From: Proteobacteria bacterium UBA7415
GTDB lineage: Bacteria > Pseudomonadota > Gammaproteobacteria > Arenicellales > Arenicellaceae
DNA: 64,000 nt
Assembly (NCBI GenBank): GCA_002470515.1
Contig: DKML01000012.1
Span: 4,989-68,988 of the forward strand
Reading direction: 5' to 3'
The translations under genes were made by a program, and so were the position numbers. The notes beneath the pieces were generated by a model. It had not been told where the DNA came from and searched no databases. It was given only the letters and a program-made list of their open reading frames with translations. Shown here piece by piece: positions 58,239-64,000 of this stretch; position 1 is the stretch's first letter, and the number at the start of each line of letters is the position of its first letter.

Positions 58239-59357
58239 CTAGCCACGTTCTCTACGTGGCGATTTTGGTTTGCGCTTAGCTTTAACGGGTCTTTTTTTGC
58301 TCGCGCCGGCCGTTGCCTTATCACTGACGCCGTTACGATTTCTCGTGTTTTTTGCTCCAGAGCGCGTCCCCCTTTCGGTTCTAGCGCCGCCACGTTCGCT
58401 CTGCATTTCATTGCGCTCAGGCTTAGACCCGCGGCGCGCGCCTTCGCGCTCTTCTTGAGCGGTAGGCTTGCGATCTCTAGAGTCTCTGGAGTTGCGTGTT
58501 CTTTGGTCTTTGTCCTGTCCACCAGAGGAATTGGATCCTGCATTCCTACTTGCAGTGCGCGCATTGCGTGATGAACGCATTTTGCCGACCGAACTACGAT
58601 CGCCAAATTCGCTTTCTATTCCCGCTGCGCTTATCAATTTCTCTAACTGCTGTGGTGCCATCTTTACGGCATGGCCCAACTTAACATCTCGGGTTAACTT
58701 AATTGAGCCGTAACGAATTCGTTTTAAGCGGCTAACCAAATGATTTACGGCTTCAAACAATTTACGCACTTCTCGGTAACGCCCTTCTTTAATGACGACA
58801 CGATACCAATGGTTGCTTCCCTCTTCCCCCATATCAGCAGCAATAACGCTTTCAAACTTTGCCAGTTTGCCATCAATATCAATGCCTGTTCTCGTGAGCT
58901 GTTCGGTTTCTTTTGCATTGAGCTGTCCTCGCACACGAGCAAGGTACTCGCGCTCGAGCCCTGTTGAAGGATGCATGAGCTTATTAGCCAGCTCACCACT
59001 ATTTGTAAATAACAGAAGTCCACTTGTATTTATATCCAGCCGCCCAACCGACACCCACCTTGAATCAGCGATACTTGGCAGCTTCTCAAACACCGTCGGT
59101 CGACCAGCTGGATCATTACGGCTAACGATTTCGCCTTCAGGCTTATGGTAGATAATCGCCTTAATTTGAGACGTTTGTTGAGAACGAATATAAACCGCTT
59201 CGCCATCAAGAACTATGCGGTCAGTCAAATCAACTCGATCACCCAGCTTTGCGCTGCGTCCATTAACCTGAACGCGACCTTCAGTGATCCACGTTTCGAT
59301 CTGTCGTCTAGATCCTCGACCTGCATGAGCAAGTACTTTTTGCAGCTTTTCACTCAT
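58239..59357 (-). CDS. rluB: 23S rRNA pseudouridine2605 synthase
   Basis: 372 aa. N-terminal S4 domain (about 1-60, LQKVLAHAGRGSRRQIETWI) and RsuA-type catalytic domain with GRLDINTSGLLLF (catalytic Asp, about residue 112). The last 120 residues are a low-complexity, Arg/Lys/Gly/Glu-rich tail not needed for the fold and longer than in E. coli RluB (291 aa). ATG 59355-59357, SD not obvious. It is the last gene of the scpA-scpB-rluB run, a conserved gammaproteobacterial order. Confidence 0.94.
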   Translation of the reverse strand: MSEKLQKVLAHAGRGSRRQIETWITEGRVQVNGRSAKLGDRVDLTDRIVLDGEAVYIRSQQTSQIKAIIYHKPEGEIVSRNDPAGRPTVFEKLPSIADSRWVSVGRLDINTSGLLLFTNSGELANKLMHPSTGLEREYLARVRGQLNAKETEQLTRTGIDIDGKLAKFESVIAADMGEEGSNHWYRVVIKEGRYREVRKLFEAVNHLVSRLKRIRYGSIKLTRDVKLGHAVKMAPQQLEKLISAAGIESEFGDRSSVGKMRSSRNARTASRNAGSNSSGGQDKDQRTRNSRDSRDRKPTAQEEREGARRGSKPERNEMQSERGGARTERGTRSGAKNTRNRNGVSDKATAGASKKRPVKAKRKPKSPRRERG

Positions 59358-59390
59358 TGGGTAAACTCAATATTCTTACGGCGTGTTTGA

Positions 59391-60239
59391 TCATGATTGA
59401 TCCGATGATGACGGCCGAATTGGAATCACATCCGCAACTTCACGTTCTTCTTCTTGCTCTTGGTGCTGGTCTAATTCGACAGACTGAAGGTTCGACCCTT
59501 CATGCTCCGATTCGTCTAGGTTGGTTGCCGTGCCCATAGCTGTTTCAGGATCACCTTCGCCAGCACCTTCGACAGCACCTTCGGCACCGGCGACGTCATC
59601 AGAGATCGGTTCTTGTTCACCCTTATATTCCATTTGGGGAAGGGTAAGATTCATTTCCTTGGCTACCTCGATAAGTTCACGTGGTTGCATCAATTCAGGA
59701 AGCTCACGTAATGATTCGAGGCCGAAATACTCTAAAAACTCCGATGTCGTACCAAACAGTGCCGGGCGTCCAGGTACATCTCTATGGCCTATTTCAGCAA
59801 TCCACCCTCGGTCTTCGATCGCTCGGATAATATCTGTGCTCACTGCAACACCCCGAATCTCTTCAATATCGCCACGAGTAACAGGTTGTCGATAGGCAAT
59901 AATCGATAGCGTTTCTAAAAGTGCTCGTGAAAAGCGCGGAGGATTGTTGATGGTGAGTCTACGCAACCAAGTTGCATACTTTTCTTTAGAACGAAAGCGC
60001 CATCCCTTACCAAGTTTTTTAAGTTCTACGCCTCGGTCAGAGTACTCGCTCTCTATACGATCCAACGCTTCTTTAATCTCGTCCTTAGTAGGTTGAGCAT
60101 CATCAGGGAACAGTCTAATTAGTTTGCGCACCGTTAACGGCTCGCTTGCAGCAAACAAGGCTGCTTCAATTATATTCTTAAGCTCACTGATCTCGTTCGA
60201 GTCGTCAGGCTGGTCTTTCACTTGCGGTTTATCGGACAT
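59391..60239 (-). CDS. scpB: Segregation and condensation protein B
   Basis: 282 aa winged-helix partner of ScpA in the SMC-ScpAB complex. LKNIIEAALFAASEPLTVRKLIRLF starts the first winged helix and RFSRALLETLSIIAYRQPVTRGDIEEIRGV the second. The final 90 residues are acidic and low complexity, longer than usual. ATG 60237-60239. A 164-base gap separates it from scpA upstream, unusual for these usually overlapping genes. An rluB gene follows after 33 bases. Confidence 0.95.
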   Translation of the reverse strand: MSDKPQVKDQPDDSNEISELKNIIEAALFAASEPLTVRKLIRLFPDDAQPTKDEIKEALDRIESEYSDRGVELKKLGKGWRFRSKEKYATWLRRLTINNPPRFSRALLETLSIIAYRQPVTRGDIEEIRGVAVSTDIIRAIEDRGWIAEIGHRDVPGRPALFGTTSEFLEYFGLESLRELPELMQPRELIEVAKEMNLTLPQMEYKGEQEPISDDVAGAEGAVEGAGEGDPETAMGTATNLDESEHEGSNLQSVELDQHQEQEEEREVADVIPIRPSSSDQS

Positions 60240-60403
60240 ATTCTTGTTGTTAGTGCTATTGAATTTGTACCTTGTGATACAAAGTGATTGTAATTTATGC
60301 TTTTACCGGTAATCAATGTCGCTGCTTCTCAGTAACTTTGTACCTGGGACTCACGTTAACTATCGGCAGTCAGTACGATAGCGTAAATGTGGTTAGATGG
60401 CGC

Positions 60404-61270
60404 CTACGCTGCCCTTTTAATGTGGATCGGGGCAAACGGCTCGGTCTGAACAATAAGCAACATATCGTCACGACATAGCTCCAGAAGCGCGATAAACGTG
60501 ACAACCACCCCAAGACGGCCTTCTTCAGGCGTAAAAAGCTCTTCAAAGCGCAAGAAGCCCGTTTCATTGAGTTTTGATAACACATTAGTCATCCGCTCGC
60601 GCATTGACAGCATGTCTCTGGATATAAACATATGCCGATTGGCCTCAGCTCGCTCCACAACTTTCTGAAACGCGTCAACTAACTGCGTCAATTTAACCTG
60701 TGCCAGAACTTGTGGCGGATCTGGATCAATCAAATCCGCTTGTGCTGTATACACATCACGCTCTAGGCGTGGTCGATCGTCGAGTTGCCCTGCGGCTTTA
60801 CTGAAACGTTCGTACTCTTGTAAGCGACGAACTAAGGCTGCTCTGGGGTCTTCATCATCGTCTTCTTCAGACTTAGGTCTTGGCAGCAGCATGCGAGACT
60901 TAATCTCGCCTAATAACGCGGCCATTACCAAATATTCGGCTGCAAGATCTAAGTTGGCTGCGCGCATTATTTCTACGTACGCCATATATTGCTTGGTTAT
61001 GTCGGCAACCGGTATGTTTAAAATATCCAGGTTTTGCTTTCGAATAAGGTAGAGCAACAGGTCCAATGGACCTTCGAAGCTTTCCAGAACAACTTCTAAT
61101 GCATCGGGCGGAATAAACAGATCTTTCGGCCAGTCACTAATCACCTCACCCAAAACCACAGCCTTGAGCGATTCGACAACTAGGTCATCCCGCCCCCCAA
61201 GAACAGATTGCTCGCTGGCATCCTGTTCTGGTCTCTCTTCTAGGTTTTGCTCTATGTCGTCGTCTTGCAC
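60404..61270 (-). CDS. scpA: Segregation and condensation protein A (kleisin)
   Basis: 288 aa kleisin linking the two SMC heads with ScpB. It starts at a GTG (61268-61270). The N-terminal acidic leader is followed by VVLESFEGPLDLLLYLIRKQNLDILNIPVADIT and YLVMAALLGEIKSRMLLPRP (about 90-160), diagnostic for ScpA. The C-terminal winged-helix region carries RFEELFTPEEGRLGVVVTFIALLELCR. trpS lies 84 bases upstream and scpB downstream, the usual order. Confidence 0.95.
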   Translation of the reverse strand: MQDDDIEQNLEERPEQDASEQSVLGGRDDLVVESLKAVVLGEVISDWPKDLFIPPDALEVVLESFEGPLDLLLYLIRKQNLDILNIPVADITKQYMAYVEIMRAANLDLAAEYLVMAALLGEIKSRMLLPRPKSEEDDDEDPRAALVRRLQEYERFSKAAGQLDDRPRLERDVYTAQADLIDPDPPQVLAQVKLTQLVDAFQKVVERAEANRHMFISRDMLSMRERMTNVLSKLNETGFLRFEELFTPEEGRLGVVVTFIALLELCRDDMLLIVQTEPFAPIHIKRAA

Positions 61271-61354
61271 TGGGTATCTCGAATAGCGGTAGCTAAGATC
61301 ATATTAACTTTTCTGGTTATAAAGCGGTACAGGCTTACTGGTCCGAACAACAGC

Positions 61355-62575
61355 TTAGTAATAGTCCAAATTCATAGATGAGCGCACTTGTTCCATCGTT
61401 TCATCAGCTGTTTCGCGTGCTTTCTCGCAGCCGTCGGCAATAATGTTTCGAACCAAAGTACGATCTTCAATGAAAGGCGCTGCTCTCTCAGCAATCATCG
61501 CCTGCTCTTTTAAAAGATCGTCTATCAATGGTTGCTTGCAATCAACACAACCAATGCTCGCACTGCGGCAACCCTGCTCAACCCAAGCTCGCGTGTCATC
61601 ACTTGAGTAAACCTTGTGAAGATCCCAAACTGGGCATTTTTCTGGATCACCCGGATCGTTTCGCCGTACACGTGCTGGATCAGTTGGCATTGCGCGCACT
61701 TCTTTTTCAACACGTTGAGGATCATCTCGGAGTAAAATCGTGTTTCGATAAGACTTTGACATTTTCTCACCGTCTAAACCAGGCAATTTACTTGCTCTGG
61801 TTAAGATGGCTTCGGGCTCGGACAAGATTGCACGACCACCTCCTTCTAAATAGCCATAGAGACGTTCGTTTTCTGCGGTAGTCAGATTTTGATTGTTAGC
61901 CAATAACGCATGGGCTTTTGCAATGGCTTCGTTGTCTCCGCGTTCTGTATACGCATTTCGAAAATTGCGATACAACTTAGCGCCACGCTTGCCCAATTTT
62001 CTTATCGCTTCTTCAGCCTTTTCTTCAAAGCCTGTTTCACGGCCATACAAATAATTAAAACGACGTGCAATTTCGCGCGTTAACTCAATGTGTGGAATTT
62101 GATCTTCACCCACGGGCACCTGCGCCGCATGATAAAGCAAAATATCGGCAGCTTGTAACACTGGGTACCCCAAAAAGCCATGTGTAGCGAGATCGCGCTC
62201 CTTCATCTTAGCCTGCTGATCTTTGTATGTCGGCACGCGTTCAAGCCAACTTAATGGCGTAATCATTGAGAGCAACAAATTCAATTCAGCATGCTCTGGC
62301 ACCCGAGATTGAATAAACAACGTGGCACGGCTAGGATCAACACCGACAGCAAGCCAGTCAATAACCATCTCCCAAATGCTGTCATTTATGGCTTCAGAGT
62401 CCGCTTCGTAATGCGTGGTCAATGCATGCCAATCAGCAACGAAGAAATAGCAATCATACTCATGCTGCATTTCGATCCAGTTTTTTAGCACACCGTGGTA
62501 ATGGCCTAAATGCAATCGTCCAGTCGGCCGCATACCAGAAACGATGCGGTTAACTTGTCCAGGTTTTGAAATCAT
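61355..62575 (-). CDS. trpS: Tryptophan-tRNA ligase, long form with iron-sulfur-type Cys motif
   Basis: 406 aa class Ic aminoacyl-tRNA synthetase (E. coli 334). Signature motifs are RLHLGHYHG (HIGH type, 20-28) and GEKMSKS (269-275). Compared with the short form it has an insertion (about 185-245) and a different C-terminus. Four Cys, C314, C336, C343 and C346, are arranged C-x21-C-x6-C-x2-C, close to the C-x22-C-x6-C-x2-C reported for the [4Fe-4S] TrpRS of Thermotoga maritima. So this enzyme may hold a cluster near the anticodon-binding region. ATG 62573-62575. It precedes scpA. Confidence 0.95.
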   Translation of the reverse strand: MISKPGQVNRIVSGMRPTGRLHLGHYHGVLKNWIEMQHEYDCYFFVADWHALTTHYEADSEAINDSIWEMVIDWLAVGVDPSRATLFIQSRVPEHAELNLLLSMITPLSWLERVPTYKDQQAKMKERDLATHGFLGYPVLQAADILLYHAAQVPVGEDQIPHIELTREIARRFNYLYGRETGFEEKAEEAIRKLGKRGAKLYRNFRNAYTERGDNEAIAKAHALLANNQNLTTAENERLYGYLEGGGRAILSEPEAILTRASKLPGLDGEKMSKSYRNTILLRDDPQRVEKEVRAMPTDPARVRRNDPGDPEKCPVWDLHKVYSSDDTRAWVEQGCRSASIGCVDCKQPLIDDLLKEQAMIAERAAPFIEDRTLVRNIIADGCEKARETADETMEQVRSSMNLDYY

Positions 62576-62645
62576 AATAAGGGGATAGTTTTTCGTAAGG
62601 TGCTTAGTCTACAAGCATGCGAGAGGCAACTCTAGCTATGCTGTA

Positions 62646-63269
62646 TCATTCTTCTAAAAAACCGATGTCGCCAGCTCCGTGACGAACAACGGTAAGGTTT
62701 TTATCGTGCCAATCTAGCACCGTTGAGGCGGAGTTAGTGACTAAACCACCATCGATGATTAAGTCGACATGGTGTTCAAGTGAATCACGGATTTCTTCTG
62801 GATCACCAATTGCGAGAGTTTGATCAGGCAGAATCAAGCTCGAACTCATTATCGGCTCTCCTAATTCTTTTAACAACTCTTGAACAATTGCATGATCAGG
62901 AATACGCACACCGATGGTACGCCGTTTTGGATGGATTAGCCGATTAGGCACAGAACGCTTCGCTTCAAAAATGAACGTATATGGGCCCGGTGCAAGTGAT
63001 TTGAGCAGCCTAAACTGCTCGTTGTCTATTTTTGCAAACTGACTTACTTGCTTAACATTCGCCGCGACTAAAGTAAAATTGTGGTGGCGGTCAAGTTTTC
63101 GAATTTGCCGTATACGGTCTACGGCTCGCTTATCATCAAGATGACAACCCAGCGCATAACTGGAGTCAGTGGGGTACGCAACCAACCCACCCTCGCGAAT
63201 GATAGTCGCCGCCTGGCGCACCAATCGCAATTGTGGATTGCTCGGATGTATTTCAAAATATTGCGCCAT
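62646..63269 (-). CDS. yciO: YciO-type Sua5/YrdC domain protein
   Basis: 207 aa. Matches E. coli YciO (206 aa) rather than TsaC: QYFEIHPSNPQLRLVRQAA, GLVAYPTDSSYALGC, RHHNFTLVAANV, IGVRIPDHAIVQELL and MSSSLILP. YrdC relatives make threonylcarbamoyl-AMP; the role of YciO is unsettled. It is located between folK and trpS on the same strand, the trpS-scp neighbourhood common to Gammaproteobacteria. Confidence 0.93.
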   Translation of the reverse strand: MAQYFEIHPSNPQLRLVRQAATIIREGGLVAYPTDSSYALGCHLDDKRAVDRIRQIRKLDRHHNFTLVAANVKQVSQFAKIDNEQFRLLKSLAPGPYTFIFEAKRSVPNRLIHPKRRTIGVRIPDHAIVQELLKELGEPIMSSSLILPDQTLAIGDPEEIRDSLEHHVDLIIDGGLVTNSASTVLDWHDKNLTVVRHGAGDIGFLEE

Positions 63270-63323
63270 AATTCGTTCTAAACCTACTGTCTCATGCCTA
63301 GCGAGTACCCTATTTTAGGGGCA

Positions 63324-63824
63324 CTAGCATTGTATAGGATGCAGAATTTGATCATTGCAATTTCTTAGAGCATAACAGCTTTCAATTACGCTCCTTCTGA
63401 GCGCATGATTATCGTTTAATACCTCCCGAAGAGGTTCTAGAACAAAGCGTCGTTCAAACATTCTCGGGTGTGGTACAACCAGTCTTGGGCTCTCTATTAC
63501 TTGATTGCCGTATAGCAATATATCTAAATCGATAGTTCTCGGTGCGTTTCTGTTGTTCGCATCTCGAACGCGCCCTAGATCAACTTCAATTGCTTGCATA
63601 AGATTGAGTAGCTCTATCGAAGAAATGCTTACTGAGCAACGCAGCACTGCATTAACGAAATATGGCTGATCTGAATACCCTACAGGCGATGATAAGTAGA
63701 AGGCGGAAAGTTCAGGCTCGACACACCCAGATCTAATCAGCAGCTGTTGTTTGGCGTCGAATATCTGCTGAACGGAATCTCCGATATTAGCGCCGAATCC
63801 GATATAAGCATCTGTCATTTTCAT
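63324..63824 (-). CDS. folK: 2-amino-4-hydroxy-6-hydroxymethyldihydropteridine pyrophosphokinase
   Basis: Folate pathway kinase. I start at ATG 63822-63824 (MKMTDAYIGFGANIGD), giving 166 aa, close to the usual 160; an open frame to 63896 adds 24 residues with no family match. HPPK motifs are FGANIGD, NAPRTIDLDILLYG (about 100) and HPRMFERRFVLEPL. It is followed by yciO after 54 bases. In Pseudomonas folK often follows pcnB, which may lie just outside the window. Confidence 0.93.
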   Translation of the reverse strand: MKMTDAYIGFGANIGDSVQQIFDAKQQLLIRSGCVEPELSAFYLSSPVGYSDQPYFVNAVLRCSVSISSIELLNLMQAIEVDLGRVRDANNRNAPRTIDLDILLYGNQVIESPRLVVPHPRMFERRFVLEPLREVLNDNHALRRSVIESCYALRNCNDQILHPIQC

Positions 63825-63912
63825 AATACCCAGCACCAGCAACTTATAAGCCCAACTTACTTGAGTCCAGCTTAGAAGGTCGTTGTCTCGAATCAAAAAG
63901 CCGTTCGCTGCA

Positions 63913-64000
63913 CTAAACCGTTATCCCGAATAAAGAGCCTTTAGCCGTTAAAGAGCCTTTAGCCGTTAAAGAGCCTTTAGCCGTTAAAGAGCCCTTAGCC
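63913..64000 (-). CDS. Possible C-terminal tail of the next minus-strand gene
   Basis: One minus-strand frame is open from the window edge to TAG at 63913-63915. It spells a hexapeptide repeat (LTAKGS, with one variant copy) four times and ends LFGITV. The other two minus-strand frames are closed by stops in each repeat. If a gene upstream of folK (pcnB would be expected by synteny) reads into here, its tail is repetitive. A non-coding minisatellite is equally possible. 29 codons are too few to identify it. Confidence 0.3.
   Translation of the reverse strand, partial: AKGSLTAKGSLTAKGSLTAKGSLFGITV
63932..64000. repeat. 18-bp tandem repeat at the window edge
   Basis: Three exact copies of AAAGAGCCTTTAGCCGTT at 63932-63949, 63950-63967 and 63968-63985, and a fourth truncated copy with one change (CCC for CCT) at 63986-64000. 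The array probably continues beyond the window. An 18-bp unit keeps the reading frame. Confidence 0.97.

Noticed and set aside
63308..63320. CCCTA-TTT-TAGGG hairpin between yciO and folK
   Set aside because: The stem is only 5 bp and no T-run follows on the minus strand, so I do not call it a terminator.

Overview
The window is chromosomal DNA of a gammaproteobacterium of moderate GC content. The evidence is gene order: ftsH, rlmE, yhbY, greA, carB, carA and dapB form one block, and lapB, lapA, ihfB, rpsA, cmk, aroA, tyrA, pheA, serC and gyrA form a second, both typical of Pseudomonas-like Gammaproteobacteria. Two further conserved sets follow: mtaD-ubiG-mupP and rluB-scpB-scpA-trpS-yciO. The abundance of polysaccharide, sulfotransferase and sulfosugar genes suggests a marine or surface-attached organism, but I cannot name the genus. 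No rRNA, tRNA, CRISPR array, transposase or phage gene was recognised.

Layout. Positions 1-12622 hold housekeeping genes, mostly on the minus strand. The carAB leader here carries an intrinsic terminator overlapped by a 34-codon ORF that stops one base before the carA start. Positions 12925-28122 hold ihfB, rpsA, cmk and the aromatic amino acid and serine genes, ending with gyrA. Two items interrupt this block: a decayed acyltransferase pseudogene between ihfB and rpsA, and a secreted M35-type metallopeptidase between serC and gyrA.

Positions 28200-48140 are a 20-kb surface-glycan island lying between gyrA and mtaD, which are near neighbours in Pseudomonas. It encodes a CDP-glycerol-type glycerophosphotransferase homologue, several GT2 glycosyltransferases, a GT11 fucosyltransferase, two PAPS-type sulfotransferases, an ABC-2 export pair, three nucleotide-sugar epimerase-family enzymes, a WbpE-like aminotransferase, a WbaP-like initiating phosphoglycosyltransferase and a large polytopic membrane protein. 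One epimerase closely resembles SQD1, UDP-sulfoquinovose synthase. Together these suggest an exported, fucosylated, sulfated and possibly sulfonated glycan. Three proteins share a Glyco_tranf_2_4-type module, and one of them is fused to a classical GT2 domain.

Positions 48281-53210 return to conserved genes: mtaD, ubiG, mupP, rmuC and a YciK-like SDR that has lost its catalytic Lys. A second small glycan cluster (53261-58165) encodes a deacetylase, a formyltransferase and three GT2 genes, one of them frameshifted. Positions 58239-63824 hold rluB, scpB, scpA, trpS (with an iron-sulfur-type Cys motif), yciO and folK. The window ends in an 18-bp tandem repeat that may be the tail of the next minus-strand gene.
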